The notes below the pieces were generated by a model. That model was not told the DNA's origin and made no database searches. It was given only the letters and a program-made list of their open reading frames with translations. From positions 92,242-156,241 of the forward strand of contig DAHUYM010000007.1 of the NCBI GenBank assembly GCA_027315205.1: a DNA stretch of 64,000 nt. Reading direction: 5' to 3'. The DNA comes from Leptospirillum sp. (GTDB lineage Bacteria > Nitrospirota > Leptospirillia > Leptospirillales > Leptospirillaceae). A program made the position numbers and the translations under genes. Positions 54,491 through 63,609 of this stretch are shown in pieces (positions within the stretch are counted from its first letter, which is position 1; every line of letters begins with the position of its first letter).

Positions 54491-54613
54491 GAGACCTTTC
54501 GCAAAATCCCCGGTATCGGTAATCACTTTCAACCCCGAAAATCTCCTTTCCGGCGAATGGTCAAAAGCTGGCCAGAGGGCTCAAAACCCCGCCGGATCTC
54601 TGTCCGATCTTTC

Positions 54614-54640
54614 CTGTCCACAGGTTTTTCCACAAAACCT
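54614..54640. repeat. Tandem short palindromes with a DnaA-box-like 9-mer
   Basis: CCTGT-CC-ACAGG at 54614-54625 is followed by AGGTTTT (54622-54628) and AAAACCT (54634-54640), a perfect 7-bp inverted repeat with a five-base loop. Within the second lies TTTTCCACA (54626-54634), which fits the DnaA-box pattern TTWTNCACA. It lies between coaX and the next gene. One box alone is weak evidence for an origin. Confidence 0.4.
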
Positions 54641-54726
54641 CAAGGCCTCTTGTGAACGATCGAAAAATGGACGATTTCAAGGAGGGCCCGGAAGGAGGAG
54701 GCAATGGGTTCCTCCCCCTCTCCAGC

Positions 54727-54873
54727 CTATCGGGTCTTTTGAGCGGGCACGCTGGATGAAGCCAGTGTCTGGGGGGAATCTCCGGGTTTAAGGATCAGAT
54801 AGAGAATTCCTGAAAGGAGTAGGAGGGACAGTAGGCTCATCAGACCAAAAACCAGGAAAAAAGGTAATTCCAT
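54727..54873 (-). CDS. Small single-span membrane protein (48 residues)
   Basis: A 48-residue ORF with a perfect ribosome binding site (GGAGGG, eight bases before the ATG). The sequence 'MELPFFLVFGLMSLLSLLL', then 'SGILYLILKPGD' is one membrane helix, followed by a polar tail ending 'SSVPAQKTR'. The size and topology recall KdpF or CydX-type accessory peptides, but no partner complex is adjacent. It lies 76 bases downstream of the GGDEF gene on the same strand. Confidence 0.65.
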   Translation of the reverse strand: MELPFFLVFGLMSLLSLLLLSGILYLILKPGDSPQTLASSSVPAQKTR

Positions 54874-54949
54874 TTTGTTTCCCTCCTGGAAAACTCATCG
54901 GTTCGAAGATGAAAAGTCTTGAGCGGACCGTCCAGTACCAGCCGGAAGC

Positions 54950-57900
54950 TTACTCGAGCGGACGCTTGAAGACCAGATCATCGACGGCATGGAATCCTGT
55001 GAGAATGTTTTCGTTAATTTCCGACAGACGCTCCAGGAGCGTCCGGGCATTTTCCATATTTCCCTGCTGGATATAGTCCCTGAAAGTCATCAATTCATGA
55101 TGATATCGATCCTCAAGATTCTTCAAGACATCAAGATTTCGAGGTGCGAGAAGAGAATTGGCATTGGAGGATTCCATCCAGTGCCAGAGAGGACACGCGT
55201 GATTTTCGAGCGAAAACAGGAGATCTGCAGGAAGGATCTCGGTCTGTTCGGCTTCCAGACAGGAGAGGGAAAGTTTCCGGTGATTTTTCCTCCCGAGAAG
55301 ATACGGAATGTGCTCCAGGTCCCATGATTCTGTTTCGAACCCGGAAAGTTGAAAAAAGGAAGATAGTTGGCCGATCCGGTCCGGAAGCTGCGTTGGTGAT
55401 ATGGCGGAACCCACAAACGAGCCTTCGCCCCAGTCGCATCCCATTCGGGACAGGATGAGCGCCGTTTCGAGATCATCGACGGCAGGAAGGAAGAGAGAGC
55501 GCTTCAAGGCATGCGTCATAAGCAAAAGAGCACCTAAAAATGCCATCGAATCCGCCTTGAAGTCGATTTCCCGGACGAGAAGAGGCGTCACTCCGAGAAA
55601 GTCCACAGGGAGATGTCTCAGAAGGTAGAGTGTGTTCTGCTGATCTCCCACGCGCTCGAGTCCGACGCGGATCCCTTTTTCGGTCAGGTCCCAAATGACG
55701 TTTTGGTAGGCGAGGGGGATGGGAGGGGCTTTTTCCCCGTTGATTCCGAAAAGAAGGCCCGGGGCCAACGACGTCAACTGGTTCCCGAAGGTGGAATAGA
55801 GGATCGGAAGGAATTCGGGAGAAATAAGTTGATGGAGCGAAAGGCTGATTTTAAGAAAGGCGCCGGGACAATGCGTTTGAACGGTCCGGCAGGCTTCGGA
55901 GACGGTTCGCATCAGCCAGCGGAGGAATATCGGAGAGACCGATCGTGAGGATTCATTATTGTCCGGAGAGGTTGTTCCCGGGCCGCTCGATTCGATCCTT
56001 AGGGAAAACCCGACGATCGCGCCCGTACGGAAATCTCCGATCGGAACCAACGAAACGACAAGGTCTTCGAAAGTGGACTTCTTATCGGCGCCACCGAGAG
56101 AAAAATCCTCTTCGGTCGTGACTGCATCGGAAAGAAGGTGGTAGAAAACGTAGTTGTTTTTTCCGCTATTTTTGGCTTGGTACATGGCCAGATCCGCATC
56201 CCGGAGCAAGCCGCTTTCATCTTTTTCGTTGAAGGGGTAGACCGAAATACCGATGCTGGTTCCGATCAGAATTTTGCGCGTATCGATGAGATAGGGACGA
56301 TTGATCGTCTCGAGAATCCGTTGGGCAACTACCTCGACGTCGGAAAGGCCCTCGACGTTGTTCAGCAAGATGACAAACTCGTCCCCGCCCAGGCGTGCGA
56401 TCGTATCGCCTTCCCGAATGATCTGCTGGAGTCGGACGGCGACTTCCAAAAGGAGCCTGTCCCCGATATCGTGGCCATGATTGTCGTTCACCTCCTTGAA
56501 ACCGTCGAGATCGAGAAAAAGGACTGCCAGATACCGCTTGTAGCGTTTCGCAACCGCGAGAGATTTCCCGAGCTGGTCCTCCATGAACATCCGGTTCGGC
56601 AAATGTGTGAGGGGGTCGAAATAGGCTTTCTGCTTCAGTTCTTCTTCCCGGGCTTTCTCTTCGGAAATGTCGCTTTCGATACAGACGAGGTGCAGGATCT
56701 TGTTGTATTCAGACATCATCGGCGTGATCCGGATCTCGGACGGAAAAAGAGAGCCGTCGTTTCGGCTCCCCATGTGTTCCCCTGTAAAAGGCAATCCAGA
56801 TCTTAAGGTATTCCAGGGATTGAGAGGGGTTTCCCGGTCCTGGGAGAAATCCTTGAAAAATTCGGCAGTTTTTCCCTGTATCTCGGAAAGGGAGACGCCT
56901 TTTAGTTGGAGATAGGCCAGATTCGCCCATTCGATTCTCCCTTCCGGTCCAGTGATGAACATAGGGGAGTCAACGGATTCCATCGCCATTTTCTGGAGGC
57001 GGATCTGGGACTGTTCCTGCTCGTGAAGGTAGGCGATCGCCAGTTTTTTTGAAAGATCCCCAAGAAGGACGATGACCTGTTCGGTCAGCTCCTCCTTCCG
57101 TTTTACATAGACACTCAGGGCGGAGACCGGCTTTCTGTCCGGAAGAGCGATCGCATACAGAAGGCTGGCGGTCATCCCGATTTTTTCGAAGATCGGACGA
57201 ACCTCTTCGGAATAGTCCCCAAGGTCGAGAAGCTCGGCCGAATTTCCATGAAATGGAACATTTCCAGGAGAAAAGCCGTACAGTTCGGATCGGGGGAACA
57301 AAAATGCGTCTTCGAGTGCGGATCGGACGGTATCGGATTCGGCGGCAATCGAAAGGGGCAAGTAACGAGATTCGGAATCGATCCTGCATATGGCTACGGC
57401 CGTGAAGTGAAACAATTTGAGGATCTCTTCGGTGACCCTGGGAAAGAGAGTTTCGATCGGAATGCCTTCGAGGATTCTCTGGTCCATTTCCTGGGAAAGC
57501 CTTGCAATGCCTTCGGACTGGACTTCAAGGGCAATATTTCTCACTGTGACGAGGACGACCTCTCTTTCGTCGAAAGGGATCGTTGTCGCACTGATCGAAA
57601 CGGGAAAACGCGTCTGGTCGAATCGCCTGAATTCCGTCCGAAAGGTTTCCAGCAGGCCTTTTTCCCTGAGACGATCGATTTTATGCCTGATAAATTCTTC
57701 TGAATCGGTGCAAAACTCAGTCATCCGTTTGCCGACAAGGGTTTCGCGAAAAAAAAATCCGATCATATCGCAGAAGATGGGATTGGCATCCAAGACGACG
57801 TAGGATTCCGGATCGAAGAGGAAAATGCCATCCGGAGAGTTCCGGACGATTTTTCGGTACTTTTCTTCGCTTTCTCTTAGTTTCATCTCCATTTTTTTCC

Positions 57901-58408
57901 GGGATGAAATATCGCGGAGTACGACGATCGCCCCGGTTATCCGCTGAGGAGAGCCGGAAAAGAACGGAGAAGCGGTCACATAAACGGTCAGCCTCGTTCC
58001 GTCTTGCCTCAGAAAATGGATGTCATCGCTTTCGAAGAAATTATGTGTGGAGAGAACAGACAGGATCGGACACGTCCTTTGAGCATTTTCGGAATCATCA
58101 TCCGCGTTCTGATGACCACAGACAGCCTCATGAAAATCCCGTCCCAGCAACTCTTCTTTCGTATAGCCGAGAAATCTCAATGTGGCTTCATTCACGGACA
58201 GGATTTTCCCTCCCGTATCGATTTCGCAAAAACCTTCTCCCATGTGCCGGATCATGGATTCGAACTGGATCCGGAGATTCTGGACGGAGCCGCGCGTATC
58301 GTGATCCGAAGGCTGGGATTCAAGGGCATCAACGCTGTGTGAAGACTTTTGTGTGCCGGAATGGACGTAATGCTGAAGAAAAGCCTGGAAGGCTTCGAGG
58401 AATTTCAT
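54950..58408 (-). CDS. PAS-PAS-GAF-PAS-GGDEF protein with degenerate EAL and CZB-like C-terminus
   Basis: A 1152-residue cytoplasmic sensor protein. PAS domains lie at about 50-175, 190-310 and 480-600, with a GAF domain at about 315-470. The GGDEF domain (about 610-775) has an intact 'RLGGDEFVIL' and the inhibitory RxxD site ('REGD') five residues before it, so diguanylate cyclase activity is expected. The following EAL-like domain (about 800-1030) lacks the EAL and 'DDFG' residues ('VGLERVGD' stands in its place) and should not hydrolyse cyclic-di-GMP. The last 75 residues, with 'NHACPLWHWMESSN' and 'LEDRYHHELM', resemble a zinc-binding CZB domain. The ATG at 58408 was preferred over a TTG at 58426. 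Confidence 0.9.
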   Translation of the reverse strand: MKFLEAFQAFLQHYVHSGTQKSSHSVDALESQPSDHDTRGSVQNLRIQFESMIRHMGEGFCEIDTGGKILSVNEATLRFLGYTKEELLGRDFHEAVCGHQNADDDSENAQRTCPILSVLSTHNFFESDDIHFLRQDGTRLTVYVTASPFFSGSPQRITGAIVVLRDISSRKKMEMKLRESEEKYRKIVRNSPDGIFLFDPESYVVLDANPIFCDMIGFFFRETLVGKRMTEFCTDSEEFIRHKIDRLREKGLLETFRTEFRRFDQTRFPVSISATTIPFDEREVVLVTVRNIALEVQSEGIARLSQEMDQRILEGIPIETLFPRVTEEILKLFHFTAVAICRIDSESRYLPLSIAAESDTVRSALEDAFLFPRSELYGFSPGNVPFHGNSAELLDLGDYSEEVRPIFEKIGMTASLLYAIALPDRKPVSALSVYVKRKEELTEQVIVLLGDLSKKLAIAYLHEQEQSQIRLQKMAMESVDSPMFITGPEGRIEWANLAYLQLKGVSLSEIQGKTAEFFKDFSQDRETPLNPWNTLRSGLPFTGEHMGSRNDGSLFPSEIRITPMMSEYNKILHLVCIESDISEEKAREEELKQKAYFDPLTHLPNRMFMEDQLGKSLAVAKRYKRYLAVLFLDLDGFKEVNDNHGHDIGDRLLLEVAVRLQQIIREGDTIARLGGDEFVILLNNVEGLSDVEVVAQRILETINRPYLIDTRKILIGTSIGISVYPFNEKDESGLLRDADLAMYQAKNSGKNNYVFYHLLSDAVTTEEDFSLGGADKKSTFEDLVVSLVPIGDFRTGAIVGFSLRIESSGPGTTSPDNNESSRSVSPIFLRWLMRTVSEACRTVQTHCPGAFLKISLSLHQLISPEFLPILYSTFGNQLTSLAPGLLFGINGEKAPPIPLAYQNVIWDLTEKGIRVGLERVGDQQNTLYLLRHLPVDFLGVTPLLVREIDFKADSMAFLGALLLMTHALKRSLFLPAVDDLETALILSRMGCDWGEGSFVGSAISPTQLPDRIGQLSSFFQLSGFETESWDLEHIPYLLGRKNHRKLSLSCLEAEQTEILPADLLFSLENHACPLWHWMESSNANSLLAPRNLDVLKNLEDRYHHELMTFRDYIQQGNMENARTLLERLSEINENILTGFHAVDDLVFKRPLE

Positions 58409-59125
58409 GGCGCCCGTTCCGTACAAAACCGCGCTTTTAATAGTGAAAGGGCGAGTCCCCCGGAAAGGTTTTCACAAAGATTTCTCGATGGGTGATATCG
58501 AGGTGTCGTGTCCGTATGGGAAATCGTTTTGTCCAACATGACGCCCGTCCCGAAATATGTGCATGCGCGGGAACAATATGGATGAGACCTCAAGCAACAG
58601 TTCCGTGCTTTTGGGTCGGATCGGATTTCTTGGAATAATGTTATTTTTTGAAAATTGTACCTCATTTTAAAAATAATCATAAATGTAAATTATTAAAAAA
58701 TGTCTCATGGAGGACAGGGAAGCACTCAAGGCATGTCCTTAAGTCTTTGAAAAATTTTGAATGAAAAAGGGATTTATATGTATGGATGAAAACATTTTTA
58801 GTCGTATATCTTCCCGCGGTTTAGAGGTTATTGTTTCCAGGATCAGGATCTGCGTTTTCTATTAACTTTGTTTTTCTGTAATAGATTTAAAAAATGAAAA
58901 AAAATTGTTGTTTGCTACGATAGCGCAAATATCCGGAGAGGGTCAAACTTAGAGCACTAAAGACAAGATCACATATTATCATTACTCCAATCAATGAATA
59001 GAGTTTAAATCTTGATTTGAAATGATTTTCTTGACGCCATTTCCTTCGAGCTGTGCTAGGATTGATCCATAACTCCCACGGTACAAAATCGAAATTTGCT
59101 ATCCATCGAGCGAAAGGGATAACCC
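58409..59125. other. Intergenic region between two divergent signalling genes
   Basis: About 700 bases, AT-rich from 58640 to 59000, separate the GGDEF gene from the hybrid kinase gene. I see one promoter-like pair for the kinase (59031-59062) and several A/T runs. I see no ORF with a ribosome binding site, no tRNA and no clear repeat. Confidence 0.5.
59031..59062 (+). promoter_or_regulatory. Candidate promoter of the hybrid histidine kinase gene
   Basis: TTGACG (59031-59036) and TAGGAT (59057-59062) are separated by 20 bases, longer than ideal, but TGC before TAGGAT gives an extended -10. The pair lies about 64 bases before the GTG start. Confidence 0.35.
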
Positions 59126-61888
59126 GTGAAGCGCTTCGTGGAAATGCCGATCGAAAAATTACTCTGGATCGGGTTCGGGTTTGTTATCTTTGTCCTTTTG
59201 GGGACCGGCGGATACGTATATAGGGTTGGTCTCGTCCATCAGGCTGAAGAAGGACTTGTCGACCATACTCACCGTGTTTTATTCCATCTTCAAACCCTGA
59301 AATCAACGCTTCTGCAGACCGAATCCGCCGAAAGGGGTTATCTTCTTACAGGCAATCCCCTGATGCTCCAGACGCTGCAAGAAGGATCCGCGGCGTTCGA
59401 ATTCCTGATGAAGATCGAATCCGAAGTCAGTGACAATCCCAGTCAGGTGCTCTTGGTTCAAAGCCTGGTCAGTCTTGTGACCCGCCGTCTCTCGATTCTT
59501 AATGAGGCCATCTCGATCGATCGACTGAACGGATTTGATACCGCCCGGCGTTTTATCTCTAAATCGCCGGGCGAAGTAACGATGAAGGCAATCCTGGATA
59601 CGATTGCCATCATGGAGACCCGGGAAAATAGTTTTCTTGCCGTTCGGGAAGCCAGGGCCCTGAATGCACAGCGCAGGACTCTCTTCAGTTTCCTCGGACT
59701 TCTTGCCATCGGGGCCGGTATCAATTTTCTGTGGCTTTTGCTGATCAGGCGTGAAGTGAATAAACGGAACTTGGCGCAGGATTACATTCAGGAACAGGCA
59801 CGATTCGAACGGACTCTTCGCGAGATCCTCGCCCTTTTCAATAGTTCATTCGACCGAAAACAGGTCTTCGAGGATTTTCTTCGTCTTCTTTCGAAGCGCG
59901 ATTTTTCGGTCATGGCGGGCAATCTGTATCTCCAGGACGAATGGGAAGGAGGCTATATTCTGGAATCGGCCCTGGGAACCACAAGCGACTTGACGCCCAA
60001 ACTGATGCCGAAAGAAGGACCTCTCTGGGAGACAGTCACATCGCGACGCATCGTCCAATATGAAATTGCAAGGGGAGAGCCCCTTCGGGTTCTCAAGGGA
60101 CTCTATGCGACTTTTCCGATATCCGCTGTCTCGATCCCTGTGATCCAGGGGGATAAGGTCGTTGCCATTTTCGGACTTGTGACACTTCAGAAGCTCTCCA
60201 TACGGAACCTGGAATTTCTCGACCTCCTCGCATCGCAGGTGGGTATCGCCCTCAACAAGTTTTATCAGTATGACAATTTGAGGCTGTTGACCCGCGAACT
60301 CCGGTCGAGAAACGACGAGGTCGCACAAAAGAACAAAGAATTGGAAAGGGCCAATCGCGCGAAGTCCGATTTCCTGGCGAATATGTCGCACGAACTTCGG
60401 ACTCCCTTGAACGCCATCATCGGTTTTTCCGAAATCCTGAAAGACGGCATACAGGGTGATCTCCTTCCAAATCAGAAAGAATCGGTCGAAGATATCCATT
60501 TATCCGGATTGCATCTGCTCTCCCTTATCAACGACATACTCGACCTGTCGAAGGTCGAAGCCGGAAAAATGGAGCTCGAGCCTGAGGAGATCGACATCAC
60601 AAGCCTTGTCCGCCAGTCATTGACCATTGTTCGTGAACGAGCGCATTCCCACAACATACACCTTTCCTCATCGATCGACCCGCACCTCGACAAATGTCGA
60701 GGGGATGTCCGTAAAATGAAGCAGATCCTGTACAACCTCCTTTCGAATGCGGTGAAGTTCACTCCGGACGGGGGTTTGGTGACCGTAGAGGTCAAAAAGA
60801 GGTTCGGAAGGGAGTTGGACGATCCATTTTTTGCCAATGAGGCCGAATGGATCGAGTGGAACGTGATCGACACGGGAATCGGCATTCCTAAGGAAAAGCA
60901 AGGGTTCCTGTTCCAGCCGTTCACTCAGATGGACGGCTCTTTGTCCCGCCGATATGAAGGTACCGGTTTGGGGCTTGCTCTTGTGAAAGGGTTGGCGCAA
61001 CTTCATGGCGGTACGGTTGGCCTTGAAAGCGTCCCGGGGAAAGGGTCCCGGTTTTCAGTATGGATCCCCTTCCAAGCCACGGGTACCGCCGACGAGCCTC
61101 CGGTTAAACTTCACACACTCGAAAAAAAGCCGACCCGGAGCGCGATCCTGGTCGGATCGGAAACCGATTCGGCGACCATGCTGGATGGTTATTTGAAAGA
61201 GGAAGGCTTTACATTGGATATCGCCACCAGCGCAGAAAAAGGCATGGAGGTTGCCAAAAAAAAGCGCCCGGAGCTCATTCTTCTCGATTGGGACAACGCG
61301 ATGGACGAGATTTGGCTTTTTTGGGACGCCGTCAAGAAGGATGAAACTTTGAAAAACCTCCCGGTGGTCCTTCTCTCGCTCGATCCACAGAACAATCACG
61401 GTATGTCGATCGGAGTGACGAAGGTTCTTTCGAAACCGGTCGATCCGGCTCTCCTCCATGCGACCCTCGAAGAGATGGAAACGATACGTCCGACGGAGCC
61501 TTCCCGTTCGGTTCTTGTTGTCGACGACGACATGAAATCCGTTGAGATTCTCTCTGCCTTCCTCCTGGCCGAAGGGTATTCCGTGATGAAATCCTACGGG
61601 GGGGAGGATGCCATCGAACTCGCCCGGAAACACAGGCCGGACATTATCCTTTTGGATCTCCTGATGCCGGAGATCAATGGATTTGATGTTCTTCATGCCC
61701 TTTACGGGAACCCGGAAACGTCAGGAATTCCTGTTCTTATCGTCACCTCGAAGGAGGTGAGCTCGGAGGAGCGAAACCAGTTGAATGGGCATATCGTGGA
61801 TATCATGAGGAAATCGTCGTTTTCCAAAAACGCTTTTCTCCGAGAGATTCACAGAGCCCTTTCGACTCCGGCCCTGGAGAAAGGATAG
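59126..61888 (+). CDS. Hybrid sensor histidine kinase (CHASE3-GAF-HisKA-HATPase-REC-REC)
   Basis: A 920-residue inner-membrane kinase. Helices at about 14-32 and 189-207 enclose a CHASE3 domain ('ERGYLLTGN'). A GAF domain (about 225-395) and HisKA with the phosphorylated H422 in 'LANMSHELRTPLNAI' follow, then the ATPase with 'LLSNAVKFTPDGG' and 'TGIGIPKEKQGF'. Two receiver domains end the protein. The first (about 670-790) has the phospho-Asp in 'ILLDWDNA' but lacks the acidic pair; the second has 'VLVVDDD' and 'IILLDLLMP'. The GTG start follows AAAGGGAT. The gene is followed by a DivK-like regulator and an HD-GYP regulator, a likely operon. Confidence 0.95.
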   Translation: MKRFVEMPIEKLLWIGFGFVIFVLLGTGGYVYRVGLVHQAEEGLVDHTHRVLFHLQTLKSTLLQTESAERGYLLTGNPLMLQTLQEGSAAFEFLMKIESEVSDNPSQVLLVQSLVSLVTRRLSILNEAISIDRLNGFDTARRFISKSPGEVTMKAILDTIAIMETRENSFLAVREARALNAQRRTLFSFLGLLAIGAGINFLWLLLIRREVNKRNLAQDYIQEQARFERTLREILALFNSSFDRKQVFEDFLRLLSKRDFSVMAGNLYLQDEWEGGYILESALGTTSDLTPKLMPKEGPLWETVTSRRIVQYEIARGEPLRVLKGLYATFPISAVSIPVIQGDKVVAIFGLVTLQKLSIRNLEFLDLLASQVGIALNKFYQYDNLRLLTRELRSRNDEVAQKNKELERANRAKSDFLANMSHELRTPLNAIIGFSEILKDGIQGDLLPNQKESVEDIHLSGLHLLSLINDILDLSKVEAGKMELEPEEIDITSLVRQSLTIVRERAHSHNIHLSSSIDPHLDKCRGDVRKMKQILYNLLSNAVKFTPDGGLVTVEVKKRFGRELDDPFFANEAEWIEWNVIDTGIGIPKEKQGFLFQPFTQMDGSLSRRYEGTGLGLALVKGLAQLHGGTVGLESVPGKGSRFSVWIPFQATGTADEPPVKLHTLEKKPTRSAILVGSETDSATMLDGYLKEEGFTLDIATSAEKGMEVAKKKRPELILLDWDNAMDEIWLFWDAVKKDETLKNLPVVLLSLDPQNNHGMSIGVTKVLSKPVDPALLHATLEEMETIRPTEPSRSVLVVDDDMKSVEILSAFLLAEGYSVMKSYGGEDAIELARKHRPDIILLDLLMPEINGFDVLHALYGNPETSGIPVLIVTSKEVSSEERNQLNGHIVDIMRKSSFSKNAFLREIHRALSTPALEKG

Positions 61889-61894
61889 ACGATC

Positions 61895-62275
61895 ATGGCA
61901 CTCATAATGGTTGTCGAGGACAATCCCGTCAATATGAAGTTGGCGAGGCTTCTTCTCCAAAAAGAGGGTTATGATGTCACAGAGGCCAAGGATGCTGAGG
62001 AGGCTCTGGGTCTCTTGGTGAAAAATCGTCCGGATCTCATCGTTCTGGACGTTCAACTCCCCGGGATGGATGGATTGTCGTTGGCCCGGGTGCTTCGTAA
62101 GAATCCGGAAACGGCATCGATCCCTCTTCTCGCATTGACATCCTTTGCTATGAAAGGCGATGAGGAAAGGATCATCGAAGCCGGGTTTGATTGTTACTTT
62201 GCGAAACCTTACTCATATGAACCATTTCTAAAATCCGTCTCAGACCTTTTGAGGAAGAGATCAGCGGGAGGATGA
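61895..62275 (+). CDS. Single-domain response regulator (DivK-like)
   Basis: A 126-residue stand-alone receiver domain: 'IMVVEDNPVNMKLARLLL', phospho-acceptor in 'LIVLDVQLPGMDGL', 'LALTSFAMKGDEE' and the Lys in 'CYFAKPY'. It is the type that moves phosphate between kinases and phosphotransfer partners. It starts six bases after the kinase stop and lies one base before the HD-GYP gene, so it very likely shuttles phosphate in this group. Confidence 0.95.
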   Translation: MALIMVVEDNPVNMKLARLLLQKEGYDVTEAKDAEEALGLLVKNRPDLIVLDVQLPGMDGLSLARVLRKNPETASIPLLALTSFAMKGDEERIIEAGFDCYFAKPYSYEPFLKSVSDLLRKRSAGG

Positions 62276-62276
62276 T

Positions 62277-63353
62277 ATGGGAAGTGTGTCATTACCGTTC
62301 TCGGTCCTGATTGTAGAGGACGACAATTCCGAACGTCGCTACCTTGACCTGATCCTGAAAAACGAAGGGTACCGCACGGAGTTCGCTTCGGACGGCCAGA
62401 AAGCTCTCGATCTGGTCAGGGAACAGCGGCCTGACATGGTGATATTGGACGTTTTGCTTCCTCTTTATTCGGGTTTCGAGGTGGCGAGAATCCTTAAGGA
62501 AGATCCCCAGACCCGGCCCATACCAATCCTCATGCTGACTGTCCTGGACGATACGGCGTCCCGAATGGAGGGTCTCAATGCCGGGGTAGAAGAGTTTCTT
62601 CACAAGCCGGTCGACCCGATGGAGCTTTTGATACGGGTCAGGAACCTCCTGAAAATGAAGGAGTACGCCGAACTTCTCTCGCGGCGGAATCGCGATCTGG
62701 AACGGAAAGTGAAGGAACGGACCGCTCAGCTGTCATTGAGTTACCGGCAATCGGTCCACGCATTGATCCGGGTGACCTCCCTCAAGGATGTTAGCGTGGG
62801 TGACCATGTTCGCCGCATTAGCCTTTTCGCAGAACATCTTTCCCGTTCGATCGGCATGGACGACCATTTTTCCGAGACGATCCATATGGCTGCCGCCTTG
62901 CACGATATCGGAAAAATTGGCGTTCCCGACGACGTGCTTATGAAGGAAGATTCTCTGAACGAAAGGGAATGGGCGATCATGCAGGAACATGTCCGCATCG
63001 GGGGGGTCATTCTGGGATTTAGTCCCGAAGCACCCGCGGTTGAAATGGGAAGGGAGATTGCACTGGCGCACCACGAAAATTTCGACGGTACCGGCTATCC
63101 TTTGAATCTTAAAGGGGAAGAAATTCCTCTTTCTGCCCGGATTGTAAAAATATGTGACGTTTACGATACCCTTCGGGCGAAGCGGCCCTATAAGAGTGCC
63201 TTCGGACACGAGGAATCGCTGAAAAGGCTTTCGGAAGGCGATGACCGGACGCGTCCGGAGCATTTCGATCCTCAACTTCTGGCTTCTTTCCTGTCTGAAG
63301 AAGCCTTTTACCGGGACACCTTCAGGAGACTCGAGAACACCCCGATTTTCTAG
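62277..63353 (+). CDS. Response regulator with HD-GYP domain (RpfG-like cyclic-di-GMP phosphodiesterase)
   Basis: A 358-residue protein. The receiver domain (about 8-125) has 'VLIVEDDNSERRYL' and 'MVILDVLLPLYSGFEV'. After a coiled linker the HD-GYP domain (about 150-345) has the metal motif 'ALHDIGKIGVPD', 'REIALAHHENFDGTGYP' and 'IVKICDVYDTLRAKRPY'. HD-GYP enzymes break cyclic-di-GMP to pGpG or GMP. The conserved GYP is present, so activity is likely. It forms a module with the kinase and DivK-like protein, opposing the GGDEF protein on the other strand. Confidence 0.95.
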   Translation: MGSVSLPFSVLIVEDDNSERRYLDLILKNEGYRTEFASDGQKALDLVREQRPDMVILDVLLPLYSGFEVARILKEDPQTRPIPILMLTVLDDTASRMEGLNAGVEEFLHKPVDPMELLIRVRNLLKMKEYAELLSRRNRDLERKVKERTAQLSLSYRQSVHALIRVTSLKDVSVGDHVRRISLFAEHLSRSIGMDDHFSETIHMAAALHDIGKIGVPDDVLMKEDSLNEREWAIMQEHVRIGGVILGFSPEAPAVEMGREIALAHHENFDGTGYPLNLKGEEIPLSARIVKICDVYDTLRAKRPYKSAFGHEESLKRLSEGDDRTRPEHFDPQLLASFLSEEAFYRDTFRRLENTPIF

Positions 63354-63397
63354 TATATTGACCCGTTAATAAGCGTATTAACGGGTCAATATACTAG
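63350..63397. repeat. Perfect 22-bp inverted repeat with four-base loop
   Basis: Bases 63350-63371 and 63376-63397 are exact reverse complements with AGCG between. The left arm contains the HD-GYP stop codon (TAG, 63351-63353). There is no T tract, so it is not a standard intrinsic terminator; it could be a strong cruciform, a factor-dependent terminator, an operator for the following gene, or a mobile-element end. Confidence 0.9.
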
Positions 63398-63609
63398 TTG
63401 GCCAAGCATCGGAATGACGATCAGTCCGATACTTGCTGAGCGACATTTTTTCCTAAAATGCGATCATATTTCAAACTCTGTGACACGAGCCGCCATGGTC
63501 TCGGGAAGTGATGCGTTCTTCGCTATTCCGAAACGACTTGAATCCGGAAGCCGTGTGCCTGAAAATGTATTTTATTTATTATTTTAATATCGGGAGATAA
63601 GGAAGACGT

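Noticed and set aside
54600..54640. Replication origin
   Set aside because: Only one DnaA-box match, and no dnaA, dnaN or gyrB genes are nearby.
54700..54741. A 12-codon ORF with GGAGGAGG before its ATG
   Set aside because: The ribosome binding site is excellent, but the peptide is only 12 residues and overlaps the end of the small membrane-protein ORF; nothing else supports it.
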